Source: Thermoplasmata archaeon
GTDB taxonomy: Archaea > Thermoplasmatota > Thermoplasmata > Lutacidiplasmatales > UBA184
Assembly: GCA_027306505.1 (NCBI GenBank)
Contig: DAHUZP010000083.1
Coordinates: 35,735 to 99,734 of the forward strand
Reading direction: 5' to 3'
DNA length: 64,000 nt
Part shown: piece after piece, positions 42,751 through 51,295 of the stretch
Layout: the number at the start of each line of letters is the position of its first letter
How positions within the stretch are numbered: the stretch's first letter is position 1
The notes under the pieces: model-generated
What the model saw: only the letters and a program-made list of their open reading frames with translations
What the model was told of the DNA's origin: nothing
Database searches by the model: none
Program-made: the position numbers and the translations under genes

Positions 42751-44874
42751 ATGGTCCTACGACCCACCCCGATGTCCCGCATCGTCCTGGTCGGGCTCAA
42801 GATGGACGAGGACCGGCTCCTCTCCTTCCTCCACGACCGCGGGGTCGTCCAGGTCGAGCCGCTCAGCAAGGAGGCCCTCGCGCATCTCACCCCCGAGAGG
42901 GCGGGCGAGGAGCACCGTCGGCTCGCCGAGGAGCACCTTCGGTTCAAGGCGCTCGTCGCGGCGCTCCCCGAGGTCCCGGTCCCCGAGCGGCGCCACTTCG
43001 CGGACATTCCGGCCCTGCTTCGGGCCGCCTCCCAGGTCACCGTCGATGAGCAGGTGCGCGCGCTGAAGCGGGAGGAGGATGCGCTCCTCACCGACAGCAA
43101 GTCCGTCGAGGACGACCTGCGCCTGGTCCGGGAATATGCGTTCTTCCCCGAGGACCTCTCGCTCCTCACCGCTCGCAACCTGCTCTCCTTCTTCGGGGAG
43201 GCGGCCCCGGACCGCTACTCCTCCTTCCGCGACGAGGTGGCCTCGCTCTCCAACGAGGTCCTCTTCGTCGAGCAGGCGTGGCCGAGGAGCGTCCGGTTCG
43301 TCCTCGCCGTGCCACGCTCGAAGGCGGACGCCTTCGGACGCGTCGCGCAGAAGCATTCCGTTCATCTCACGGCGGCCCCCCAGCTCCAGGGGACCCCGCA
43401 GCAGCTCGCTCCGAGGCTCGAGCGGCGCCTGAAGGAGATCGGGGAGAAGCTCGCGACCGTGCACGAGCGCCTTCGGTCGATCTCGCTCCAGTGGTACACG
43501 ACGATCCTGCCCATCGAGGAGCAGCTGCAGGTCGAGGCGCGCAAGGCGGACGTGCACGGACGGCTCGCCGGGCAGAAGAGCGCCTTCGCCTTGGAGGGGT
43601 TCGTCCCCTCCCCCGAGGTCCCCCGGCTCCGCGAGGAGCTCGAGCGGGTCGCGGGCGGCAGGACCCAGCTCTACGAACAGCCGGCCGGCCAGGACGCCCC
43701 CACGCTCATGCGCAACCCCAAGGGGGCGAACGTCTACGAGTTCTTCATCCGGTTCTTCTCGCTCCCGGTGAGCAACGAGATCGACCCCACGATGATCTTC
43801 GCCGTCGTCTTCCCCTTCTTCTTCGGGCTCATGATCGGGGACGCGGGCTACGCCGCGTTCATCCTCGCGGTCTGCCTCTGGATGATCTGGCGGATCGGGA
43901 ACCCGAAGGCCGGACGCACCTACGTCCCCAGATTCCTGGTGAACTTCACCACGATGGTGATGCCGCCGCCGGCCATGAAACAGCTGGCGAAGTGCCTCGT
44001 GCCGGGCTGCATCATCGGGCTCTTCATCGGGGTCGGGTTCGACGCGTACTTCGGGTTCTCCCTGGGCCAGATCACAGGAGGAGCCTTCGATTTCGCCCTC
44101 TGGCCCGGCCACAACGGCCTCCCCGGCCAGGTGGCCTACATCGCGAAGCTCCTGCTCCTCTCGATCTACATCGGTCTTGCCGTGGTCACCCTGGGGCTCA
44201 TCTTCGGGGCGATCAACAAGGCCTTCCACCATGAGACGAAGCACGTGGTCGCCAAGGTGGCCTGGATCATCATCGCCTGGGGGATCACCCTGCTCGGCCT
44301 CTCGCTCATCCACCACACCTACCCCGGCTCCTGGCTCATCACTCCGAACAACCCCTCCGCCAACGCCCTCGCCTTCCAGCCGTTCCAGTACGCGCTCATC
44401 GGGCTGACGCTCCTCGCCGTGGTCGTCATGATCGCGACCGAGGGCGGGCTCGCCGCCATCGAGCTCCCCTCCATCGTGAGCCACGTGCTCTCCTACGCGC
44501 GGCTGGTGGGGATCCTGCTGGCCTCGGTCATCTTGGCCTACGTCATCAACCTCATCGCGGTCATCGGCAGCGCGACCCAGCCGGCGATGGTCACCCACGG
44601 CGTCGCCTTCGCGATCTTCGGGTTCATCCTGGTGCTCGTGGGCGCGGTGTTCAACATCGTGGTGGGCGTCTTCGAACCGGGCATCCAGGGGGCGCGGCTG
44701 ATGTACGTCGAGTACTTCTCCAAGTTCTACACCGGGAACGGCAAGCCCTTCAAGCCGTTCGGCGGGCACCGGAGCTTCACGCTCCCCCAGCACACCGGTC
44801 GAGCGGTCCCCGCCCCGGCCTCGGGCGCCTCCGCGACCACCTCGCCCGCCCCCCGCACCCCGGGGCCTACCTAG
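42751..44874 (+). CDS. atpI: A-type ATP synthase subunit I (membrane subunit a)
   Basis: Stator subunit that forms the ion half-channels with the c ring (707 residues). The cytoplasmic N-terminal half (1-340) has the coiled coils and MSRIVLVGLKMDEDRLLSFL opening. The membrane half has about eight helices beginning with FAVVFPFFFGLMIGDAGYA, the family signature. The conserved helix with the essential Arg is ELPSIVSHVLSYARLVGILLAS-like (Arg of SYARL, near residue 583). A Shine-Dalgarno GGAGGAGG lies upstream. The last 40 residues are low complexity. Last gene of the plus-strand operon. Confidence 0.97.
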   Translation: MVLRPTPMSRIVLVGLKMDEDRLLSFLHDRGVVQVEPLSKEALAHLTPERAGEEHRRLAEEHLRFKALVAALPEVPVPERRHFADIPALLRAASQVTVDEQVRALKREEDALLTDSKSVEDDLRLVREYAFFPEDLSLLTARNLLSFFGEAAPDRYSSFRDEVASLSNEVLFVEQAWPRSVRFVLAVPRSKADAFGRVAQKHSVHLTAAPQLQGTPQQLAPRLERRLKEIGEKLATVHERLRSISLQWYTTILPIEEQLQVEARKADVHGRLAGQKSAFALEGFVPSPEVPRLREELERVAGGRTQLYEQPAGQDAPTLMRNPKGANVYEFFIRFFSLPVSNEIDPTMIFAVVFPFFFGLMIGDAGYAAFILAVCLWMIWRIGNPKAGRTYVPRFLVNFTTMVMPPPAMKQLAKCLVPGCIIGLFIGVGFDAYFGFSLGQITGGAFDFALWPGHNGLPGQVAYIAKLLLLSIYIGLAVVTLGLIFGAINKAFHHETKHVVAKVAWIIIAWGITLLGLSLIHHTYPGSWLITPNNPSANALAFQPFQYALIGLTLLAVVVMIATEGGLAAIELPSIVSHVLSYARLVGILLASVILAYVINLIAVIGSATQPAMVTHGVAFAIFGFILVLVGAVFNIVVGVFEPGIQGARLMYVEYFSKFYTGNGKPFKPFGGHRSFTLPQHTGRAVPAPASGASATTSPAPRTPGPT

Positions 44875-44908
44875 GACGGGTCTCCCCCGCGGGCACGGCG
44901 ATACCGTG

Positions 44909-46489
44909 CTAAGAGGGTGGAGCGGCGACGCTCTTGGGCTTGGGAGGGCCCAGGGTGGCCGGCTTGGAGGTCACCGAGGCCGGGGGCGAGGGCTTCGGCG
45001 CGGTCCGGCTCCGCTTGAGGAGCGAGACCTCCACCCCCGACTGCACGAGGACCGCGTCCAGCGGCGCGTCGAGGTCGGAAGCGAACCGAGCGAGGGCCGA
45101 TGCGGACCCTCCGACCTTCTTCTTGACCGTCACCTTCGAGCTCGGACTGGAGGGGGCCGCCAACACGGGGGTGGGAGGAGCCTCCTCCCAGGGAGGACGG
45201 GTACCGATCGGCAGGCCGAAGCCCTCCTCCTGGCCGTCGTTGAAGCCCGTCGAGAGGAGGACGACCCAGCGGAGCTCGACCCCGACCCTGAGGGCCATGA
45301 GGGTCGAGCGGCGCGCGGTCTCCAGCGCGGCCAGCGTCTCACGGCGGCGGGGGCTCACCCAGCTGCCGGACTCATTGCCGCGACGCTCCGCCTCCTCCCG
45401 CAGCAGCCGGTGGGACTCGTGCACGTAGGCGACGAGGGCCTTCACCAGCGCGGAGTTCGAGTGCGGGACCACCCAGGCGACCCGGCCCTCCTCCTCGTTG
45501 ATGAAGACCGCCCCTTCCAAGAGGCTCTCGAGGGCCGGTTGGCCCTGGCGACGTCCGATCTGCAGTCGCTCCCCGATGTCCCGCCAGCGTTGGGCCCTCG
45601 CCTCGAGCCCCTGGGCGAAGATGCGGGCGCGGAGCAGCGCCTCCGGCGAGAGCGCGGGCGAGGGTGCGCCTGGCGCTCTCCCTTCCGCAGGGGCCCGAGA
45701 CCCTTCTCCTCCGTCGGGAGACCTCCCCGCGTCCCCGGCGGGGGCGGGCGAGGAAGCGGGCGGGCCCGAGGCGGCGCTTCGAGCGGCGCCGGGAGCCGAG
45801 CTCCCCTCGGAGGCGAGGCGTGATCGGAGCGCGTCGGGGATCGACTCCGCCGAGACCTTGAGCAGGCTCTCTCCCTCGCGGCGGAGGGGCGCGCTCTCGG
45901 CGAGGGCGAGCCGTGTCGCGTCGAGCTCAGGGTCCCCGATCAGTCGGAGCAGGAGAACGACCTCCTCCGACTTGAGGTCTGGGGTCGCGAGGAGCGAGGT
46001 CACCCAGTGTTCGGCCGCCCGGACGTTCGTGGAACGGTCCGCGAGGAGTTGGGCCGTGCCGATGACCATCTGGATCGAGGAAGAGGAGAGGGTCGGGGGA
46101 TGGACCGGCGCCGCAGGCTCAGGAGGCGACCCTGCCGGGCCCGCGCCCGCCGGGGGGCCGGGCTGGTCGACCTCCGAGAGGCCCTCGTCACCCGCCGCCG
46201 GGGCGGGGGAAGCCTGCGGCGGAGCGGGCGCGATCTCCATCGGCTTGCCGCACTCCAAGGCCGGGATCGAGCTGTACTCGGCGTAGCGAAGGAAGTCCTT
46301 GAGCGAAGGAAGGTCGAAGCCCTTGAGCAGGAGGGTCTTCCCGTCGTTCACCATCGACAGATGGTAGGACCTGGGGTCACGGTTCCGACGACGGGCCCAA
46401 GCGACCAGGGTCGTGAGGAGGTTATCGGCGCTGGAAGGCCCGTGCAGGACGGGAACGGACCAGGACCCTTTGGCTCCTGGTTCCGGCAT
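44909..46489 (-). CDS. hypothetical 526-residue protein, divergent partner of the next gene
   Basis: Unrecognised. Three ordered regions are separated by long Pro/Ala/Ser/Gly-rich linkers. First, residues 10-80 (DNLLTTLVAWARRR, SYHLSMVNDGKTLLLKGF, LKDFLRYAEYSS). Second, 135-220, helical (IQMVIGTAQLLADRST, SEEVVLLLRLIGDPE). Third, about 280-430 (LLRARIFAQGLEARAQRW, GAVFINEEEGRVAWVVPHSNS, LMALRVGVELRWVVLLST). The end is Lys/Pro-rich. No membrane helix. It is divergent from the coiled-coil protein at 46700, sharing a 210-bp intergenic region, and both show the same mix of ordered core and linkers. The coding call rests on composition and the absence of a better frame. Confidence 0.6.
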   Translation of the reverse strand: MPEPGAKGSWSVPVLHGPSSADNLLTTLVAWARRRNRDPRSYHLSMVNDGKTLLLKGFDLPSLKDFLRYAEYSSIPALECGKPMEIAPAPPQASPAPAAGDEGLSEVDQPGPPAGAGPAGSPPEPAAPVHPPTLSSSSIQMVIGTAQLLADRSTNVRAAEHWVTSLLATPDLKSEEVVLLLRLIGDPELDATRLALAESAPLRREGESLLKVSAESIPDALRSRLASEGSSAPGAARSAASGPPASSPAPAGDAGRSPDGGEGSRAPAEGRAPGAPSPALSPEALLRARIFAQGLEARAQRWRDIGERLQIGRRQGQPALESLLEGAVFINEEEGRVAWVVPHSNSALVKALVAYVHESHRLLREEAERRGNESGSWVSPRRRETLAALETARRSTLMALRVGVELRWVVLLSTGFNDGQEEGFGLPIGTRPPWEEAPPTPVLAAPSSPSSKVTVKKKVGGSASALARFASDLDAPLDAVLVQSGVEVSLLKRSRTAPKPSPPASVTSKPATLGPPKPKSVAAPPS

Positions 46490-46667
46490 AGGGGACCCTC
46501 AACTTCGCACGAGTTTGAAACCCTGACGCCCCGCCCCGGACCCGTGATCGCGGAAGTGGGGGAGGAACCGACCGCTGTGTCGTTGGAACCCCCGTCGATA
46601 TGGCCCCGTGACCGAGGAAGGTCCGGAAAGCGTCACCGTTCGTAGGCAGCAAGATCGTTCTAACAAA

Positions 46668-46675
46668 GTTTATCG
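46668..46675 (+). promoter_or_regulatory. TATA-like element for the coiled-coil protein gene
   Basis: GTTTATCG, 25-32 bp before the ATG at 46700; used to prefer that ATG over a GTG four codons earlier. Confidence 0.45.
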
Positions 46676-46699
46676 CGAAGGAGACAGGTGGTCCGTGGG

Positions 46700-47665
46700 A
46701 TGACGGAGGAGTCCCCCTCACCCCGTCGCGAGCCTGCCGCGGACGTCGATGGGGGAACTCCTACCCCTGATGGGCCGAACGACCGACCGGAGGGATCGGA
46801 CCCCTTCACGGGCGATCCCAGCGGGCTCGATGAGCTCGAGCTGGAGATCGAGGCCATCCTGAACGCCCCGGTGCCCCCTGAGGTGGGCGTGGAGCCGGAG
46901 TCCGGCGGGGAGGGTGCCCCGGGCCGTCTCGGGGGCCCATCGTTCCCCGGGGCGCCTTCGCCCGCCCCGGTCCCCTCCCCTTCGCCAGCACCCTCCCTTC
47001 TCCCACCCCCTCCGGGACCTCCCGCTCCTCCCCTCCAGGAGGGGCCGCGCCCGCGGGGAACGACCGCGCCCTCGGAGACCGAGCGGCTGTTGCGGGCGGA
47101 GATCCTGCAGCTCCACGTGGCGCTCGAGACCATCCAAAGGGACGTCGCGGCCCACCGCAGCGCCGTCGCGGGCGTGCACGGGCAGCTTCAGCAGGTGCAC
47201 AACGTGCTGAGCGAGATGCAGGTGACGAACATGATCAACAACATCCGCACCTCCGGCGAGCGGGCCAGTGCCGCGCGCTCCGAAGAGGTCGCGCGCCCGC
47301 CCACGACCGGCACGCCGAGGACCCTCACGGCCGCTCCCGTCTTCTTCCTCGGGCCCGACGGTCAGCGGGTGCACGCCCAGGCCTTCTTCACCCTCGGGAA
47401 GGGAGGGGCCCTGGAGAGCTTCCTTACCGATGTGCTCCAGCAGTGGGAGACCTCAGGCTACCCGATCCAGGCCAAGGGAGGCGTGGACGGTTTCTCGCTG
47501 ACCCTTCTGGAGGACCCGGAGGGACGGGGCCTCCGCTTGCTCCCGTCCGGCATGTACCTCATGCGCCTCGGCCACCGGGAGCTCGAGGCCTTGGACCAGC
47601 TGCCGCCGCTGGTCTCTTCGAAGAGCTGGACCCGCAGTGGCGGGTTCATGCGGCCGTCGCCCTAG
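46700..47665 (+). CDS. hypothetical coiled-coil protein
   Basis: A 321-residue protein, unrecognised. The first 120 residues are acidic then very Pro-rich. A coiled coil follows at about 122-180 (ETERLLRAEILQLHVALETI, HRSAVAGVHGQLQQVHNVLSEM). The C-terminal 110 residues look folded: VFFLGPDGQRVHAQAFFTLG, FLTDVLQQWETSGYPIQ, DGFSLTLLEDPEGRGLRLLP, YLMRLGHRELEALD. No membrane helix. The start at ATG 46700 fits the TATA-like element. It converges and slightly overlaps (20 bp) with the MFS gene. Its divergent neighbour has a similar build, so the two may work together. Confidence 0.65.
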   Translation: MTEESPSPRREPAADVDGGTPTPDGPNDRPEGSDPFTGDPSGLDELELEIEAILNAPVPPEVGVEPESGGEGAPGRLGGPSFPGAPSPAPVPSPSPAPSLLPPPPGPPAPPLQEGPRPRGTTAPSETERLLRAEILQLHVALETIQRDVAAHRSAVAGVHGQLQQVHNVLSEMQVTNMINNIRTSGERASAARSEEVARPPTTGTPRTLTAAPVFFLGPDGQRVHAQAFFTLGKGGALESFLTDVLQQWETSGYPIQAKGGVDGFSLTLLEDPEGRGLRLLPSGMYLMRLGHRELEALDQLPPLVSSKSWTRSGGFMRPSP

Positions 47666-48908
47666 GGCGAGCGAAGACCTCTTCCGCGGGCCCTGGCCCC
47701 TTCTTCCCTGCGTCCGCGCCCGGTGACGGGGAAGCCGGCTCCGTTCTCTCGGACCGTTCGCGCTCCGTCCTGCGTCCCCGGGTCATGTAGAGGAGCTCGA
47801 TCGCGCCGATCGAGATCGCCGTGGAGATGATCGCGAAGAGGAAGAGCCCCGTCGCTCCGGCCATCTCGTAGGCGATCCCCCCCGCGAACGGGCCCGCGCT
47901 CCACAAGGTGGAGTTGATGAGCGCGAAGAATCCGAGGTACTCGGCCCGCCTCCCCTCAGGGGCGGTCCGGGCGACCCATGAGAGCATGGCCGGGTTCATG
48001 AGGGCGAAGCCGAGCTGGTAGGTCGCCCGGGCCGGCACGAGCTCCACCCAATTGGTCGCGATGAGGTAGAGCACCATCGCTACGAGGCTGATCCCCGTCC
48101 CCCAGAACATGCCCTGGATCTCCCCGACTCGGTCGACGACGCGACCCATCGGCACGGAGAGGAGGGCGGTGACGGCGAGCCCGGCGATGGCGATGAGACT
48201 GATGTCGAAGGCGTTGGCCCCCAGGAGGTAGGCGTAGGTGCCGTAGAACGTGACGACGGCCCCCGCGCCCAGGGCACGGATCGACACGGCCGTGGAGAAG
48301 ACACCGACCGAGCGCAGCTCGCTCCAGGGACGTGGGGCCGTGGCCGGGACGGACGGCCGGTCCGGGACGAAGAGCAGGACGATGGTGACCGTCCCGACCA
48401 TCACGGCCCCGACCAGGTAGAAGAGGACCGTGTACCCGTAGGCTTCGACCAGGACGCCCGCGAGAAGGAACCCTGCGATGGCCCCGAGGGAGCCGGAGGC
48501 CTGCAGGAACCCGTACCCCCACCCGCGCTCCTTCTCCTTCGTGAGGTCCGCGACGAAGGCGTTCACCGCCGGTGCGCCGAGCCCCAGCACGACCTCGGCG
48601 GCGACGAAGGCGGCCCCGGAGAGCAGGTAGCCCCCCAGGAAGGGCACCGCGAGGAACAGGGGCAGGGAGCCGAGCTCTCCCGCGAGCAGGAAGGGCCAAC
48701 GGCGGCCCCGCCGGTCCGACCATCGTCCCGCGAGAGGGCCGATGAGGCTCGCCCCCACGTAGGCCGCCGAGAGCAAGAGCAACCCCACGGAGATGCTCGC
48801 GCCCTTGTCGGTGACAAGGAAGAGGACGAAGTAGACGGTGAAGAGCCCGCCGCGGTTGCTCGAGAGGAGCTGGTAGAGCGCGAGGGCGATGAGCGGGCGA
48901 CGTTCCAC
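47646..48908 (-). CDS. major facilitator superfamily transporter (drug-efflux type)
   Basis: A 420-residue transporter with 12 predicted helices. The loop after helix 2 carries GPLAGRWSDRRGRRWPFL, the MFS antiporter motif A, repeated in degenerate form in the second half as VPMGRVVDRVGE. It starts at a GTG (MERRPLIALALYQLLSS). The C-terminal 35 residues are cytoplasmic and charged. It lies between the unknown coiled-coil gene and the K-E-C ATP synthase genes, 79 bp after atpC in reverse orientation. It differs in sequence from the MFS protein at 14629. Substrate unknown. Confidence 0.9.
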   Translation of the reverse strand: MERRPLIALALYQLLSSNRGGLFTVYFVLFLVTDKGASISVGLLLLSAAYVGASLIGPLAGRWSDRRGRRWPFLLAGELGSLPLFLAVPFLGGYLLSGAAFVAAEVVLGLGAPAVNAFVADLTKEKERGWGYGFLQASGSLGAIAGFLLAGVLVEAYGYTVLFYLVGAVMVGTVTIVLLFVPDRPSVPATAPRPWSELRSVGVFSTAVSIRALGAGAVVTFYGTYAYLLGANAFDISLIAIAGLAVTALLSVPMGRVVDRVGEIQGMFWGTGISLVAMVLYLIATNWVELVPARATYQLGFALMNPAMLSWVARTAPEGRRAEYLGFFALINSTLWSAGPFAGGIAYEMAGATGLFLFAIISTAISIGAIELLYMTRGRRTERERSERTEPASPSPGADAGKKGPGPAEEVFARPRATAA

Positions 48909-48987
48909 GGGAGAGCGACCGAGGGAGCCTACTTACGCCCTCCAGCGCGAAGGGTCCCCTCCCGGGAGCCCCGCCGGAAGGGCCCTT

Positions 48988-50058
48988 CTAGGCGAGCCGC
49001 GTAGAGACGAGGTCCTTCGCGATCCGCTCGCCAGACCAACCGTAGACCTTGCCGTAGACGATCTTGCGGAGGTCGGAGCGCTCCACGTCCGCCTGCAGGA
49101 GGAAGCCGAAGATGCCGGCGAGGGAGAGCGGGTACTGCCGCATGCGGACCAGGTTCTTCTCGGACTGATGTCGCCGAAGGGCGAGCTCGAAGCCCGTGAG
49201 GCTGCCCGACTCGTTGTACATCGGGAGGCCGTCCGCGAGCGGGAGGGACGTTCCGACCGAGCCCACCACCTCCTGCACCGAGGCGAGGTTGGCGAGGTCA
49301 AGGAGCGCCTTCGCCGCGTACGTGCCCCCATCGAAGAGGAGGGGAGCGAGGTCCTCGGAGGACATCTTGTGGTCCTTCGCTTTGAGGACCACGAGCAGGT
49401 TGCGCACGTCGATCTCGGCCGCCAGGAACTGACGGACCACCCACTCGTCGCCTTGGAAGAACCGGGCCATGGAGAGGAGCTGCTCGTAGTACTGCTTCTC
49501 CAAGGCCTGGATGAGGGGGAAGATGTCCCGGGAGTCGTTGAAGGCGTCCAGGCGCTGGAGCAGGACCGACCCATAGCCGAACTTCACGAGCTGGTTCGCG
49601 ACCGCCTCGACCGAGCTCTGGGCGAGCAGGATCCGGAGGTCGTCGATCGAGAGCAGACCCGCCGAGAGGCCCGCCGGGACCTCCCGATCGGAGACCAGGA
49701 AGCTCTCCCCCTCGGAGACCAGGCGGCCGTAGGCCTTCGCCGACAGGATGACCCCGATGTTCTCGATGTCCCATCGGCGGAGGTAAGCGCCGACCACCGG
49801 TCGTCCCGCGAACGGCGAGGCGTTGTAGGCGAACCGGTTGAGCTTCACGAACTGGCGGTTCACCGCCACCTCGAGCGCCTCCGCGCCCTGGGCGGCGCCC
49901 ATCGCCTGGGTGATCTCGGCCCCGTACCAGGTGCCCTCGAGGAGCTTCGCCACCTCCTGGACGTCCCGCGCGGCGAGCAGGGAGCTGTACTGGTCCTTCT
50001 TGAGGAAGCCCGAGACCATGGCCTTGATGCGGCCTAGCGAAGAGGCGTAGGTGTCCAT
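48988..50058 (-). CDS. atpC: A-type ATP synthase subunit C
   Basis: Funnel-shaped subunit joining the central shaft to the c ring (356 residues). It starts MDTYASSLGRIKAMVSGFL and has the three-lobed helical repeat pattern of the V-ATPase d/A-ATPase C family, with WDIENIGVILSAKAYGR and VRNLLVVLKAKDHKMSSED as typical blocks. It follows atpE by 26 bp on the minus strand in the order K-E-C. Confidence 0.95.
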   Translation of the reverse strand: MDTYASSLGRIKAMVSGFLKKDQYSSLLAARDVQEVAKLLEGTWYGAEITQAMGAAQGAEALEVAVNRQFVKLNRFAYNASPFAGRPVVGAYLRRWDIENIGVILSAKAYGRLVSEGESFLVSDREVPAGLSAGLLSIDDLRILLAQSSVEAVANQLVKFGYGSVLLQRLDAFNDSRDIFPLIQALEKQYYEQLLSMARFFQGDEWVVRQFLAAEIDVRNLLVVLKAKDHKMSSEDLAPLLFDGGTYAAKALLDLANLASVQEVVGSVGTSLPLADGLPMYNESGSLTGFELALRRHQSEKNLVRMRQYPLSLAGIFGFLLQADVERSDLRKIVYGKVYGWSGERIAKDLVSTRLA

Positions 50059-50084
50059 ACGATCGAAGCCCCCTCGGCTTCCCT

Positions 50085-50642
50085 TTACCGGGCGAGGGCC
50101 TCGCGGACCCGGTCCTCTCGCAGACGCAGGAGCTCCTCGAAGGTGTAGTTCAGGGACCGGCTCCCATCCTTCTTCTCGATGATGAGGCCTCCCAGCACGC
50201 GCAGCGGACGGGTGTCATCGACCAGGGACCGGGTCTTCGTGGGCAGCAGGGGTACGTCCTCCGGACGCGCGAGGATCTTCACGTCCGAGCCCAGGACCGT
50301 CGTTCCGGAGCTCACCATGCTCGCGAGGAGCCCAGGATAGTCCGGCCCCTTCGCGTAGGCGGAAAGCCTCCCGCGGACCTCCTCGAGCGCGGTCGCGGTC
50401 CGCTTCTCCCGTGCCTCGAACAGCAGCTTCTTCGCCTGCAGCTTCGCGGAAGCGACGAGACGCGCCTTCTCCCGGGCCGCCTCTAGCTGGGCCTTGCGGT
50501 CCGCCTCGGTGCGGAACCGCTCGGTGTCGCGGTGGGAGACCTCCTCGACCTTCCGCCGCTCGTTCTCGAGCTTGAGCTCGAGGTCCCGGACCTCCTTGGA
50601 GGAGCGGGCCTCGATCTCCTTGACGAGGGCCTCGAGGGTCAT
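50085..50642 (-). CDS. atpE: A-type ATP synthase subunit E (peripheral stalk)
   Basis: Peripheral stalk subunit of 185 residues. The N-terminal 100 residues are a long charged coiled coil (LVKEIEARSSKEVRDLELKL and onwards), the partner of subunit H; the C-terminal globular domain includes VKILARPEDVPLL, then GGLIIEKKDGSRSLNYTFEELL, with the VxGGxxxxxxxGxxxxxxTxxxxL pattern of the family. It lies between atpK and atpC in the minus-strand operon. Confidence 0.95.
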   Translation of the reverse strand: MTLEALVKEIEARSSKEVRDLELKLENERRKVEEVSHRDTERFRTEADRKAQLEAAREKARLVASAKLQAKKLLFEAREKRTATALEEVRGRLSAYAKGPDYPGLLASMVSSGTTVLGSDVKILARPEDVPLLPTKTRSLVDDTRPLRVLGGLIIEKKDGSRSLNYTFEELLRLREDRVREALAR

Positions 50643-50685
50643 CCGGCCGTCCTACCTCCGCCTCTTCCTCTCCGGGTGGAGAGGC

Positions 50686-51147
50686 TCAGAGGATCTGCAG
50701 CAGGAGCAGGATACCCAGCACGAACCCCAGGATCCAGAGCGTCTCGGGAATGACGAAGAATACGAGCACCTGCCCGAACTTCTCCGGTCGCTCCGCGATG
50801 ATGCCCATCCCCGAGGCGCCGATACCGGACTGGGCCATGCCCGTTCCGATGAGACCGCCCGCGATGGCGATGGAGGCGGCGAGCGCCAGCACGCCCTTGT
50901 CCGAGACACCGGAGGAGCTGGAGTTGGAAGAGCTGGCGTAGGTCGATAGGTGGTTCGACCCGACCATCGGGGCCAGCTGTGGCGTGGCAGCCGCGGCGAG
51001 CCCGGTCGCGAGGATGGCGAGGCCCGCGACGAGAAGGATCGTGACCCCGGCCGCCATCGCGACGTGACCCCACCGGAGGCCCGCCCTCAACGACGTAGGG
51101 ACTTCGTTCGTGGGAGATCGGAACACGCGCTCGAAGGAGACCGCCAT
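50686..51147 (-). CDS. atpK: A-type ATP synthase subunit K (c-ring proteolipid) with N-terminal extension
   Basis: Rotor-ring subunit of 153 residues. The ion-carrying hairpin is a single pair of helices at about 84-112 (ASIAIAGGLIGTGMAQSG) and 124-152, with the essential carboxylate Glu135 in FFVIPETLWILG and Gln106 in the first helix. Ahead of it lie an extra hydrophobic segment at 26-54 ending AAAA and a Ser/Asn-rich linker of about 25 residues, which looks like a signal peptide or third helix. First gene of K-E-C, with the strongest TATA box in the window (TTTTATA) about 35 bp upstream. Confidence 0.93.
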   Translation of the reverse strand: MAVSFERVFRSPTNEVPTSLRAGLRWGHVAMAAGVTILLVAGLAILATGLAAAATPQLAPMVGSNHLSTYASSSNSSSSGVSDKGVLALAASIAIAGGLIGTGMAQSGIGASGMGIIAERPEKFGQVLVFFVIPETLWILGFVLGILLLLQIL

Positions 51148-51180
51148 GCGAGTAGCCTCGGTGGCGCGTACTAGTAGGCG

Positions 51181-51188
51181 TATAAAAG
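51181..51188 (-). promoter_or_regulatory. TATA box of the K-E-C ATP synthase operon
   Basis: Minus-strand CTTTTATA, 34-41 bp before the atpK ATG at 51147; the best match to the archaeal consensus seen here. Confidence 0.65.
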
Positions 51189-51295
51189 CGGTCCCGTCCC
51201 CTCATCTCGAGCTTCCCTCGACACGCGCGCGGGGAGGTGCTGGGGGGGCGAGCACCGGCGAACGGGATTCCCGGGCACGGCCAGGAGGCCGGGCC

